IMG/VR virus record: IMGVR_UViG_3300049856_000469
Span: 1 to 20,360 of that record
Strand: one strand, 5' to 3'
DNA from: a virus
Length of the DNA: 20,360 nucleotides
Made by a program: the position numbers and the translations under genes. Of this stretch, positions 7,122-13,789 are shown piece after piece. The notes beneath the pieces are model-generated. The model saw only the letters and a list, made by a program, of their open reading frames with translations, did no database searches and had not been told where the DNA came from. Numbering within the stretch: position 1 is the stretch's first letter; each line of letters starts with the position of its first letter.

Positions 7122-9442
7122 GCACCTTCGTCGAGCTCTGCGCACTCCCGACGCCAGGCGTGGCGATTCTCGTCGACGTCTCGACGGACAAGTTCGCTAC
7201 CGTCCTCACCGTGTCGGGCGTGCAGCAACGGTGGTCGACGGTGCCGGGCTTCTTCAACCTCCCCTCGAACAACTACTTCAACGGCGGCATCTCGAGCGTG
7301 GGCCGGCACCAGCGCGCGCTCGGGACGGAAGGCCTGCCGGCGGCCAGCACCATCAGCCTCATCCTCGACAACACCGACGGCGCCTTCGACTGGCTGACGT
7401 ACCCCTTCACCGTCGAGACGACCGTCTTCAAGTCGCGCTTCCGCGTGTACGTCGCAGTGTTCGACCCGGCCAACCCGAGCGACAACCAGGTGCAGGCGCT
7501 TGGCACCTTCCAGCCCCTCGACATGCCGTCACGCGACGAGTCGCGCGTCTACCTCGAGCTCGCCGACGACGTGATGGGCGAGGCGGCTGACTTGACGCTC
7601 TCGCCGTCGCTCAACTCGTGGCTGAAGAACGCCTCGACGAACAACGCCAACACGCCGTGGGCCGCGTCGTCCGGGGTACTGGGCGCGAGCGTCGAGTTCG
7701 CCGTCGACCCGGATAGGCCGCTACCGCTCGCCTTTGGCAACGGCAGGGTTCCGATGCTGCGGTTGGTGCGCGGGGATTTGCGCTACCACCCGTTCGCCGT
7801 GTGCTGCACCACCAACACGGGCCTGACAGCAACGTCGCCGGACTCGGGGTTGATTGGCCTCACGTTCCAGAACTTCGCCAACGTCCCACTCAACGCAGGG
7901 CTCTTCTTCTGGGACAGGAGTCCCTTCACCATCACGCGAGACGGGCGTAACTGGCGCATCTGGCTGGTGCAGTTCGACACCGTTGGCATGCTGAATTCGT
8001 CGTGGGTGATGAATGACGTCCTCGCTGGAGAGTTCGGCGGGCCCGGCTCTAACGGTACGGCCGTCGGCTTCCGCAAGGCTTTCGCCGACGCCTTCTTCTC
8101 GAAGGTGGGCCAGATGTACGCGACGGCTTTCCCGCTCTCGTCGCACACCTACCCGCCAGTGCCAACAGGCGGCACCATCGGCGCGGCTGCGCTGACGAGC
8201 GCCATCACATGCGTCAATGTCGCGCGCGACTTGCTCCAGCAGTACTGCCGCACCGGCGTCGTCGTTGAGACGACGAGCTTCGACGCCGTGTCTGCTGCCA
8301 GTCCGGCCAGCCGCGCATCCGTCTACGTCGGAGATGTCGGCTCGAGGGCAACGCGGAAGGCTGAGCCCACCATCGTCGGGGAGGCCGGGCAGATTCGGGG
8401 CATCCTGAGAGGCCTCAGTCAGGCGGGGAACTTCGACTTGACGACGCTCTCGGCCGGGCAGGTACGCGCCATCGCGTCGACGGCCACCAGCACGGCCTAT
8501 CTCGCAGCGGCCGGTGCCGCGTTGTTCCGCTTCGACGAGACACGAGTGGTGGCCGATTCGCTCCGCATGCGGACGCCCTCACAAGGCCAGCGATGGGCGC
8601 CGTACAATCGGGTGTTTTTGGAGATCGGCGAGTCCTCCGGGTGGCTTGCTCCTGGGCGACACGGGCCGTTCGACCACACCGCCAACCTTGCGGCATGGGG
8701 CCGCCCTTTCACGCGCCTCATTGACGCCACCTACGCCGACGTCAGCCAGGAGCTCGGCGACGCCTTCAAGGACTCGGGCGTGGGCTTCGCAACCGTCGAA
8801 AGGCAGTTCCCCGTCGAGTCGAAGATTCGGCCCGTCGTCTCGTTCCGCTACGGCCTCGAGGCGCTGCAGCTCGAGCTTGGCGACTACTTCACGATGTCAC
8901 TCACGCGCGGCGGACAGACGACGCTGGTGGATACGTACACCGACGCCATCTGGAAGGTGGAGGCGCTCAACTTCCTCCCCGAGACGGGGCAGGTGGAGGT
9001 CGAAGGCGTGTGGAGCAGCGACATCCTCACGGAGATTCCCTTCCTCCTCGACGATGACGCCAGCATCCTGCGCGTCGACTCCTCCACTCTCGTCGCGAGC
9101 GTCACCACGGCAGTCGGCAGTGACGTGGCCACCTTCTCGGCGGGCAGCCTGCTGACGGCTGGCGTCGTCGTGGGCGACATCCTCGTCCTGCAGAACGCGG
9201 CCGAAGCGACGGACGTGTTCAACCTCAACCGCGGCAACCGCATCACCGCTGTCACCGCGACGACGGCCACGGGAGCGGCGAAGTGGCAGGCAGTCGGGCC
9301 GACGTCGACGTGGAAAATCATCAAGGGCTCGACGACGACGCCAGCAACTCCAGCCGGGCGCCAGTTCGGCAAGGCCGCCGACTCGAAGACGGCGGGTGTC
9401 TTCTCCAGCGCCGCCGATGCCAACCGACTCAGGGAGGGGTGA
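7118..9442 (+). CDS. Large tail tip / hub protein
   Basis: This 774-residue protein starts at GTG 7118 in a GTGA overlap and is the largest in the window. It follows the Dit-like gene, where the tail hub (lambda gpJ / Tal-like) is expected. An early Leu-Asp-Asn-Thr-Asp-Gly-Ala-Phe-Asp-Trp segment (~85-94) occurs in hub-type tail proteins. The middle holds mixed alpha/beta sequence with a helix Ala-Arg-Asp-Leu-Leu-Gln-Gln-Tyr-Cys. The last ~140 residues are Thr/Val/Ala-rich beta repeats ending in a Gly/Ser/Ala linker. No hydrolase motif was seen. It probably closes the tube and binds the two small tip proteins encoded next. The general tail assignment is firm; the exact role is inferred. Confidence 0.65.
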   Translation: MSTFVELCALPTPGVAILVDVSTDKFATVLTVSGVQQRWSTVPGFFNLPSNNYFNGGISSVGRHQRALGTEGLPAASTISLILDNTDGAFDWLTYPFTVETTVFKSRFRVYVAVFDPANPSDNQVQALGTFQPLDMPSRDESRVYLELADDVMGEAADLTLSPSLNSWLKNASTNNANTPWAASSGVLGASVEFAVDPDRPLPLAFGNGRVPMLRLVRGDLRYHPFAVCCTTNTGLTATSPDSGLIGLTFQNFANVPLNAGLFFWDRSPFTITRDGRNWRIWLVQFDTVGMLNSSWVMNDVLAGEFGGPGSNGTAVGFRKAFADAFFSKVGQMYATAFPLSSHTYPPVPTGGTIGAAALTSAITCVNVARDLLQQYCRTGVVVETTSFDAVSAASPASRASVYVGDVGSRATRKAEPTIVGEAGQIRGILRGLSQAGNFDLTTLSAGQVRAIASTATSTAYLAAAGAALFRFDETRVVADSLRMRTPSQGQRWAPYNRVFLEIGESSGWLAPGRHGPFDHTANLAAWGRPFTRLIDATYADVSQELGDAFKDSGVGFATVERQFPVESKIRPVVSFRYGLEALQLELGDYFTMSLTRGGQTTLVDTYTDAIWKVEALNFLPETGQVEVEGVWSSDILTEIPFLLDDDASILRVDSSTLVASVTTAVGSDVATFSAGSLLTAGVVVGDILVLQNAAEATDVFNLNRGNRITAVTATTATGAAKWQAVGPTSTWKIIKGSTTTPATPAGRQFGKAADSKTAGVFSSAADANRLREG

Positions 9443-9445
9443 CGC

Positions 9446-10456
9446 ATGCCTTTCGTCTCCATGCCGGCTGCGGCCTACCTCAGCCCCTTCGGGCCTCAGC
9501 GCATCAACACGTGGCTGCAGAACCTCCAGTGGCTGCGCAGCGGCTTCGAGCGCCAGCACCTCCCGTCGACTGGCGAGCACAACGCCTTCGAGGTGCCGCG
9601 CGTCTGTCGGCGCATCAACCTCGCAGGCATCGTCTACTCGCTCGCTGACGCCTCGTCGGACATCACCGCCATCACCCGCGTTGCGGCGGGGCACGTCCGT
9701 CTGACGCTCGCGGCGTCACGCTTCACGACGGACATGCGGGTACAAATCAACATCGCAGGCAGCGGCTCCGAAGCAAAGCCATGGCTCCACCGCGTCGAGG
9801 TGACATCGGCCACGCAGATTGAGGTGTACCTGCACCAGCTCTCCTCGGCGCTCGGCGCTGGCAACACGTGGGCTGCCGCAGACATCGCATTCGACATCGC
9901 CATCCACTCGGCCCCGCTCGCGCAGACGGCGTGGGCAGCGTCGCCGTACGGCGGGCAGGCCTTCCCTCTAGGCTTTGCTCGAGGCCAGACGCTCGGCGCG
10001 CCCACTACGTCTTTCGCGACAGCGTCCGACTACAACGACGTCCTGTGGCAGACGGCGAGTCACCGAAATCAATTCCTCGTCGAGCACGACACCAACGGCC
10101 TGCACAACACGCGGCAGGTGGCGCGGCACTTCGTGCAGGGGCGCTTCAAGACGGCCGGCAGCTACGACATCATCGACCAGCTCGGGCCCATCAGCATTTC
10201 GCTGACGGAGCCGGCCGCGGGGCAGGTGACGGTGACGTTCGCCTCGGCGCTGACGGGCACCGGCATCAGCCCCTTCATCTGTCCCGACTGGACGCGGCAG
10301 GACGCGACGGTGGGCAGCTCGGGCGCGCTGGCCATCATTCACGCGAAGGTGGACTCGACGACGCAGACGACGCTGTGGATGTACCGGTACGACAGGCTCG
10401 CCAACACGTGGAGTCGAGCGCGCTCAGACTTCTGGGGCGTCTGGCACTCAGGGTGA
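9446..10456 (+). CDS. Tail tip protein with two repeated modules
   Basis: This 336-residue protein begins at ATG 9446 behind GGGAGGGG. I recognise no named family. Two parts resemble each other: residues ~44-90 (Glu-His-Asn then Pro-Arg-Val-Cys-Arg-Arg, then Ala-Ala-Gly-His-Val-Arg-Leu-Thr-Leu) and ~213-268 (Glu-His-Asp then Arg-Gln-Val-Ala-Arg-His, then Ala-Ala-Gly-Gln-Val-Thr-Val-Thr-Phe). A third copy lies in the next gene. The protein is soluble, beta-rich and has many Trp and Thr residues, as tail-tip or fibre subunits do. Its position after the hub suggests attachment to the tail tip and possibly host contact. Function beyond that cannot be read. Confidence 0.5.
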   Translation: MPFVSMPAAAYLSPFGPQRINTWLQNLQWLRSGFERQHLPSTGEHNAFEVPRVCRRINLAGIVYSLADASSDITAITRVAAGHVRLTLAASRFTTDMRVQINIAGSGSEAKPWLHRVEVTSATQIEVYLHQLSSALGAGNTWAAADIAFDIAIHSAPLAQTAWAASPYGGQAFPLGFARGQTLGAPTTSFATASDYNDVLWQTASHRNQFLVEHDTNGLHNTRQVARHFVQGRFKTAGSYDIIDQLGPISISLTEPAAGQVTVTFASALTGTGISPFICPDWTRQDATVGSSGALAIIHAKVDSTTQTTLWMYRYDRLANTWSRARSDFWGVWHSG

Positions 10457-10460
10457 CGAC

Positions 10461-10997
10461 ATGGCCTACGTGAAGCCGCAGCTGATGTGTCAGGACATGC
10501 CTCTGACGTTCCAGATGGTGAACCTCCTGCAGACCAACCTCGAGGAGGGGTGGCTCCGGTTCGGCCGCTGGCACGGCACGCGCGAGTACCAGGTGGGCAG
10601 CTTCGGCATCGCGACGACTCCGCCGCCGGGGTTGCTGTACGGCGCCCACAATGACAAGCGCATTCCCCGAGTGACGGCGCGCGCGTACGGCGTGTCGCTC
10701 TCGTCAGGCAGCATCTCGTCGCCGTCCTTCGTCTCGAATGTGCCGGGCGTACTGGGACAGGTGACGCGGCAGGCTGTCGGCGTCGTCGACGTGCGGGTGT
10801 TCCTCACGGACTACTACGCCGTCTGCACTCCATTCGGCTCGGGCCTTGCGGGGGCGCTGCGCTTCGTCGAGCCGACGGCCATCTACGCCAACCAGGGCGC
10901 AACGCCCGCGCTGCGCTTCGAGCTCTTTGAGATGGTGGGCGGGGCCTTCGTGCCGGCCGACTTCGACTTCGTGGCGCACATCTACGGCACGCCCTGA
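10461..10997 (+). CDS. Small tail tip protein, last gene of the tail cluster
   Basis: This 178-residue protein starts at ATG 10461, four bases after the previous stop. It carries one copy of the module in its neighbour: Ala-His-Asn-Asp-Lys-Arg-Ile-Pro-Arg-Val-Thr-Ala-Arg (residues ~62-74) followed by Gly-Val-Val-Asp-Val-Arg-Val-Phe-Leu (~107-115). It ends with a beta-rich section (Phe-Glu-Leu-Phe-Glu-Met-Val). No membrane segment is present. It is probably a structural partner of the 9446 protein. The gene ends one base before the stop of a convergent minus-strand gene, with no visible terminator between them. Confidence 0.5.
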   Translation: MAYVKPQLMCQDMPLTFQMVNLLQTNLEEGWLRFGRWHGTREYQVGSFGIATTPPPGLLYGAHNDKRIPRVTARAYGVSLSSGSISSPSFVSNVPGVLGQVTRQAVGVVDVRVFLTDYYAVCTPFGSGLAGALRFVEPTAIYANQGATPALRFELFEMVGGAFVPADFDFVAHIYGTP

Positions 10998-10998
10998 G

Positions 10999-11394
10999 TC
11001 AGAGGCAGGCGCCGGCGTCGTTGGCCGCGCCGTTCAGGCAACGAGCGCTGCGTGGGTCGCAGCAGCCGGTGCCGCATGACTGCGTGCAAGTCCACGGCTG
11101 AATGCAGCCGATGTTGAGCGGGTCGCGATACCCGCAGACCTGTGGGGCCTGGCACGCGACGCACCAGTTCCCGGCCGATGGGTCTGGAGGCTTGCAGTTC
11201 GAATCGGCCAGCGGCTCGATACACCGGCCATCTCGCGGGTCGCAGCAGCCGCGGCAAGTAGGCGAGCAGGTGACGGCGCCCGCATCCACCCCGGCATCAG
11301 TACCCGCATCGGCCGGACATGTCGGCCCTTCGCAGCGGTACCCGACGCCGCAGCCCATCAGGCCCAGGATGACGATCAGCGCGAGCGCCTTCAC
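10999..11394 (-). CDS. Cysteine-rich lipoprotein with duplicated Cys motif
   Basis: Starts at GTG 11394 in a GTGA overlap with the upstream 55-residue gene; 131 residues. The N-terminus is a type II signal (Ala-Leu-Ile-Val-Ile-Leu-Gly) ending in the lipobox Leu-Met-Gly-Cys, so Cys15 should be lipidated. An Asp-Ala-Gly-Thr-Asp-Ala-Gly linker (~29-39) follows. Then come two similar Cys blocks: Cys-Cys-Asp-Pro-Arg-Asp-Gly-Arg-Cys near 50-58 and Cys-Cys-Asp-Pro-Arg-Ser-Ala-Arg-Cys near 111-119. This style, with Asp-Ala-Gly spacers and disulphide-rich repeats, is common in myxobacterial surface lipoproteins. In a phage it could be an exclusion lipoprotein or an outer-membrane lysis partner. It runs against the surrounding genes, as carried accessory genes often do. 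Confidence 0.7.
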   Translation of the reverse strand: MKALALIVILGLMGCGVGYRCEGPTCPADAGTDAGVDAGAVTCSPTCRGCCDPRDGRCIEPLADSNCKPPDPSAGNWCVACQAPQVCGYRDPLNIGCIQPWTCTQSCGTGCCDPRSARCLNGAANDAGACL

Positions 11395-11558
11395 GAGCCC
11401 GCCTTCTTCCGGGCCTCGATGACGGCCTCGACGAAGTTCTTGTCGAGGTTGCGGAGCAACTCCTCGATGGCTGCGAGCCGAGACAGCACCCGCCAGGTGA
11501 TGAAGAGGGACACGACGAAGGCGCCGAACGCGACGGAGAGAAGGAAGAGCTCGCCCAT
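11391..11558 (-). CDS. Small membrane protein with amphipathic tail
   Basis: ATG 11558 gives 55 residues: a hydrophobic helix at ~4-24 (Leu-Phe-Leu-Leu-Ser-Val-Ala through Phe-Ile-Thr-Trp), then a charged heptad-like helix (Leu-x-x-Leu-Ala-Ala-Ile-Glu-Glu-Leu-Leu-x-x-Leu) to the end. The frame is open upstream to 11615, but the shorter start puts the membrane helix at the N-terminus. The stop overlaps the lipoprotein start (GTGA), so the two are co-translated. Membrane helix plus coiled coil followed by a lipoprotein recalls an inner/outer spanin pair, but 55 residues is short for an inner spanin. I recognise no family. Confidence 0.5.
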   Translation of the reverse strand: MGELFLLSVAFGAFVVSLFITWRVLSRLAAIEELLRNLDKNFVEAVIEARKKAGS

Positions 11559-11580
11559 TGCCGCCACCGTACCGTGCCGG

Positions 11581-11608
11581 CGTCCGCACGCGCCAGCGGG
11601 TGTGGACG
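11581..11608. promoter_or_regulatory. Inverted repeat between divergent genes
   Basis: The 129-base gap between the minus-strand pair and the plus-strand lysis genes holds a 9-bp inverted repeat, CGTCCGCAC with GTGTGGACG, around a 10-base centre. One position is G-T, which still pairs in RNA. It could be an operator or a leader hairpin of one of the divergent transcripts. I see no convincing -35/-10 pair in the gap. Confidence 0.35.
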
Positions 11609-11687
11609 GCGTCATAGAAATCGGGGTTGGGTCGACGCATGGCTCGAGGTGTAGAAGCGACTACCGGCAGCAGCGGACGGTGGCTCC

Positions 11688-12059
11688 ATGGTTGATGAGC
11701 CCGCACCTTCTGGCCCGACAACGGCTGAACAGCCCGTCACCAACCGCACGCTGCACAGCGAGTTCCTCGCCTTCTTTCGACGGCAATTCGGCGGGAACGT
11801 GTTGGCGCTCGTCATCGTCGGGGGTAGCGCGGTGCTCGGGGCGTGGCGAGCTGTGGCGGGCGAGGCTCGCGCCCAGGCTGACGCCGGCGTGCTGCCCGTC
11901 GCCATCAAGGTGGAGGACCTCGACCGACGCGTGAAGCGGGTGGAGGACCAGACCGTCGAAGTGCAAGCCGACATTCGAGCCCTCTACAAAGCAGTGATGA
12001 CGGGCCGCCCCCAGGAGCGGCTCGAGCAGCCCGCACCTCGCGGAGACGCTGGCCCGTGA
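11688..12059 (+). CDS. Single-span membrane protein with coiled coil, lysis cassette
   Basis: This 123-residue protein starts at ATG 11688. It has a Pro/Thr-rich N-terminus, a membrane helix at ~36-53 (Val-Leu-Ala-Leu-Val-Ile-Val-Gly-Gly), and then an Ala-rich and charged helix with heptads (Val-Glu-Asp-Leu-Asp-Arg-Arg-Val-Lys-Arg-Val-Glu-Asp, ~71-105). The predicted topology is N-in, with the coiled coil in the periplasm. Its GTGA overlap with the NlpC/P60 hydrolase gene puts it in the lysis block. It could be a holin, an inner spanin or a helper of the hydrolase; the sequence does not decide. Confidence 0.5.
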   Translation: MVDEPAPSGPTTAEQPVTNRTLHSEFLAFFRRQFGGNVLALVIVGGSAVLGAWRAVAGEARAQADAGVLPVAIKVEDLDRRVKRVEDQTVEVQADIRALYKAVMTGRPQERLEQPAPRGDAGP

Positions 12060-12631
12060 CGGCTGCCGAGTGGGCCAACGTCGCCGGCGCCTTTGAGCGT
12101 CGCGTGCTGCTGAAGGCAATGGGCCAGAAGGGCTTCCCCGGCGCGTCGACTCCGTACGTGTGGAAGGGGAAGGGCGACGTCGCGTTCGACGTGCAGAAGG
12201 GCCTGCGTCCGTGGCTGACGTCCGAGGTGCGGCCGGGCGGGAAGGCCTTCGATTGCTCTGGCTTCGTCCTCTGGGCGGCGCGAGAAGTGACGGCCATCGA
12301 CGTTCGCTCGAAGTGGAACGCGCAAGTCATCCTCGACGCTTGCCGTGAGTGGGAGTCGGCCGAGCCGCTGCATGCGACGCTGCGCTTCTACGGCGTGTCC
12401 CGGAAGGACATCACGCACGTGGCCTTCGGGTTGGTGGCGGCCCGCGATGCGATGCCGTGCCTCGTCCTCGAGGCGGCCGGCGCTGGCTCCGACGCCACCA
12501 GCGAGACGAAGGCGCGCGAACTCGGCGCAGAGGTTCGCTTCGTCGAGGACAAGCGCCCCGACTTCCGGTGCGACGTCCCCTTGTGGGCGCTCGGCGTCGG
12601 GCTGGGTCACCTCGCGAGGCCTGCGCTGTGA
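12056..12631 (+). CDS. NlpC/P60-family cell-wall hydrolase (endolysin candidate)
   Basis: This 191-residue protein starts at GTG 12056. It shows the NlpC/P60 core: Tyr-Val-Trp-Lys-Gly near 34-38, Phe-Asp-Cys-Ser-Gly-Phe-Val with catalytic Cys67, His121 in Thr-His-Val-Ala-Phe-Gly-Leu, and Leu-Glu-Ala-Ala-Gly-Ala near 138-143, where the family usually has its third polar residue. Enzymes of this family cut gamma-D-glutamyl-diaminopimelate or similar peptide bonds in murein. There is no signal peptide, so release would need a holin. Neighbouring membrane-protein genes support an endolysin role. The alternative, a tail-associated murein hydrolase, is less likely because it lies past the tail cluster. 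The stop overlaps the next start (TGATG). Confidence 0.75.
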   Translation: MTAAEWANVAGAFERRVLLKAMGQKGFPGASTPYVWKGKGDVAFDVQKGLRPWLTSEVRPGGKAFDCSGFVLWAAREVTAIDVRSKWNAQVILDACREWESAEPLHATLRFYGVSRKDITHVAFGLVAARDAMPCLVLEAAGAGSDATSETKARELGAEVRFVEDKRPDFRCDVPLWALGVGLGHLARPAL

Positions 12632-12744
12632 TGTCCTACGAGCTCGAGATGCGGCTGCTTCGACGGCGCGTCCGTCGGCTCCGGGCCGCTCTCCTCATCA
12701 TCGCCTTCGGCTCCACCGTCGGCCTGTGCCTCCTCACCCGCTGA
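12631..12744 (+). CDS. 37-residue single-span membrane peptide
   Basis: ATG 12631 lies in a TGATG overlap with the hydrolase gene. The peptide has a strongly basic N-terminus (Arg-Leu-Leu-Arg-Arg-Arg-Val-Arg-Arg-Leu-Arg) and one hydrophobic helix (Ala-Leu-Leu-Ile-Ile-Ala-Phe-Gly). By the positive-inside rule the N-terminus stays in the cytoplasm. Overlap and position support a real gene; a role as a small holin or antiholin is a guess. Confidence 0.5.
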   Translation: MSYELEMRLLRRRVRRLRAALLIIAFGSTVGLCLLTR

Positions 12745-12749
12745 AAGGA
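12744..12749 (+). promoter_or_regulatory. Ribosome binding site fixing the holin-candidate start
   Basis: AAAGGA lies six bases before ATG 12756. It marks this as the start, although the same frame is open for more than 400 bases upstream as a shadow of the hydrolase gene. Confidence 0.6.
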
Positions 12750-12755
12750 CTCACC

Positions 12756-13205
12756 ATGGACACCTCGAAGCCCCTTCTCTCTGGCCCCGCGGCCCTCATC
12801 GTCGGCACCATTGGCGGCCTCGCCGCGGCCGCGTCAGCCTTCGTCCCTGCGCCGTGGGGCGCGCTGGTGATGGTGTTGGGCTTCGTCGCCTGCGTCGTCG
12901 CGGGCGTCGCCAGCCCGATGCCCAAGTTCGCCGCGGGCAAGCCGGTGCTGCAGGGCACGGCGCTCGTCGGCGCGCTGGCCGTCTCCGGCCTCGTGGAGCA
13001 GCTCTACACGGTGCTGCCTGCTGGCTGGCCGCAGGGGCTCGCGCTCGGCGTGTCGGGGTTGCTGGCCTTCCTCACCGGCAAGGCGGCCCCTGGGCCTGCT
13101 GTGCCCGCTGGGCCGTCGCCTGTGGAACTGGGCTCGACGGCTGGCGGCGCGGTGGTGACGCTCTCGGACGCGGCGGAGACGTTCCGCAAGGGGCCGAACC
13201 CGTGA
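12756..13205 (+). CDS. Four-helix membrane protein, holin candidate
   Basis: This 149-residue protein has about four hydrophobic segments: ~13-31 (Leu-Ile-Val-Gly-Thr-Ile-Gly-Gly-Leu), ~34-53 (Trp-Gly-Ala-Leu-Val-Met-Val-Leu-Gly), ~67-85 and ~92-108. A Pro/Gly/Ala-rich cytoplasmic-type tail and a charged end (Phe-Arg-Lys-Gly-Pro-Asn-Pro) follow. Small multi-span proteins next to an endolysin gene are usually holins, which time lysis by opening the inner membrane. I do not recognise a specific holin family. Its stop overlaps the GTG of the Acb2-like gene. Confidence 0.55.
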   Translation: MDTSKPLLSGPAALIVGTIGGLAAAASAFVPAPWGALVMVLGFVACVVAGVASPMPKFAAGKPVLQGTALVGALAVSGLVEQLYTVLPAGWPQGLALGVSGLLAFLTGKAAPGPAVPAGPSPVELGSTAGGAVVTLSDAAETFRKGPNP

Positions 13206-13447
13206 ACGAGCCCATCTTGCAGTTCTTCAAGTTCGACCACCTGAAGGAGCCACTGCGCTCGGTGTCGATGCGCTTTTGCGACCTCGCGCAGCATGTCGTC
13301 GACACCCTCCCGCGCAACCCCGAGCGCACCGTCGCGCTGCGGAAGCTGCTCGAAGCGAAGGACGCTGCCGTGCGTGCGCGGCTCTTCGTCGAAGAGTCAC
13401 AGCCGAGGCCCATGCTGACCGGCGTTCCTCCGGGCCCAACGCCGTGA
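13202..13447 (+). CDS. Acb2/Tad1 hairpin-domain protein (candidate cyclic-nucleotide sponge)
   Basis: GTG 13202 in a GTGA overlap gives 81 residues. Residues ~6-62 match my memory of the Acb2/Tad1 helical-hairpin family: Phe-Phe-Lys-Phe-Asp-His-Leu, Pro-Leu-Arg-x-Val-Ser, a helix with Asp-Leu-Ala-x-x-Val-Val, then Leu-Pro-Arg-Asn-Pro-Glu-Arg-Thr-Val-Ala-Leu-Arg-Lys-Leu-Leu-Glu-Ala-Lys-Asp-Ala-Ala-Val-Arg. Known members such as phage PaMx33 Acb2 bind cyclic di- and trinucleotides and so block CBASS immunity. The Glu-Arg-x-x-Ala-Leu-x-x-Leu-x-x-Ala-x-x-x-x-Val/Asn-Arg/Ala pattern is the family's second helix. The C-terminal ~18 residues are Pro-rich. Assignment is by recalled motif only; ligand and activity are inferred. 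Confidence 0.65.
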   Translation: MNEPILQFFKFDHLKEPLRSVSMRFCDLAQHVVDTLPRNPERTVALRKLLEAKDAAVRARLFVEESQPRPMLTGVPPGPTP

Positions 13448-13779
13448 TCACCCGCGCCGCCGCCATCGTGCTCGCACTGCTGGCAGGGGAAGCGCGAGCC
13501 GATGACGGCGGCATCGAAGGCGAGGGGCTCGTGCTCGAGGTGCGCAGCGGTGTCGTCACCCTTCCGTCCGGCGCCGTGCGCAGCATCGACGCGGGCGTGT
13601 ACCTCGACGAGGTGGCCGCCGTGCGTGCTGCGCGAGAGTTGGCGTCAGCGCGGGCGGAACTGCTGGCGCGTCGCATGGTGCCCGTGCAGGCCGTCACGCC
13701 CGGCTACGTGACGCTGCTGGCGGCCCTGTCACTCGTCGGCGGGCTCGTCCTCGGGCTGTGGCTGCGCGGGCTGTGGTGA
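13444..13779 (+). CDS. Signal-peptide protein with C-terminal membrane anchor
   Basis: GTG 13444 overlaps the previous stop (GTGA); 111 residues. The first ~19 residues read as a cleavable signal peptide (Ile-Val-Leu-Ala-Leu-Leu-Ala, then Ala-Arg-Ala before Asp-Asp-Gly). A periplasmic part follows, with a short beta section (Leu-Val-Leu-Glu-Val-Arg-Ser-Gly-Val-Val) and an Ala/Glu/Arg helix of coiled-coil type (~55-77). A C-terminal helix at ~87-108 (Val-Thr-Leu-Leu-Ala-Ala-Leu-Ser-Leu-Val-Gly-Gly) would anchor it in the inner membrane. Last in the lysis cassette, it recalls a unimolecular spanin in layout but has no lipobox cysteine. I recognise no family. Confidence 0.5.
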   Translation: MITRAAAIVLALLAGEARADDGGIEGEGLVLEVRSGVVTLPSGAVRSIDAGVYLDEVAAVRAARELASARAELLARRMVPVQAVTPGYVTLLAALSLVGGLVLGLWLRGLW

Positions 13780-13789
13780 TTCGGAGCGA

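Noticed and set aside
8884-9694. Minus-strand open frames opposite the hub gene
   Set aside because: They are antisense to a long, well-coupled gene, lack ribosome binding sites, and show compositional shadow features only.
10990-11005. Terminator between convergent genes at 10997/10999 and at 13779/13790
   Set aside because: The gaps are 1 and 10 bases and no GC-rich hairpin with a T run is visible at either junction.
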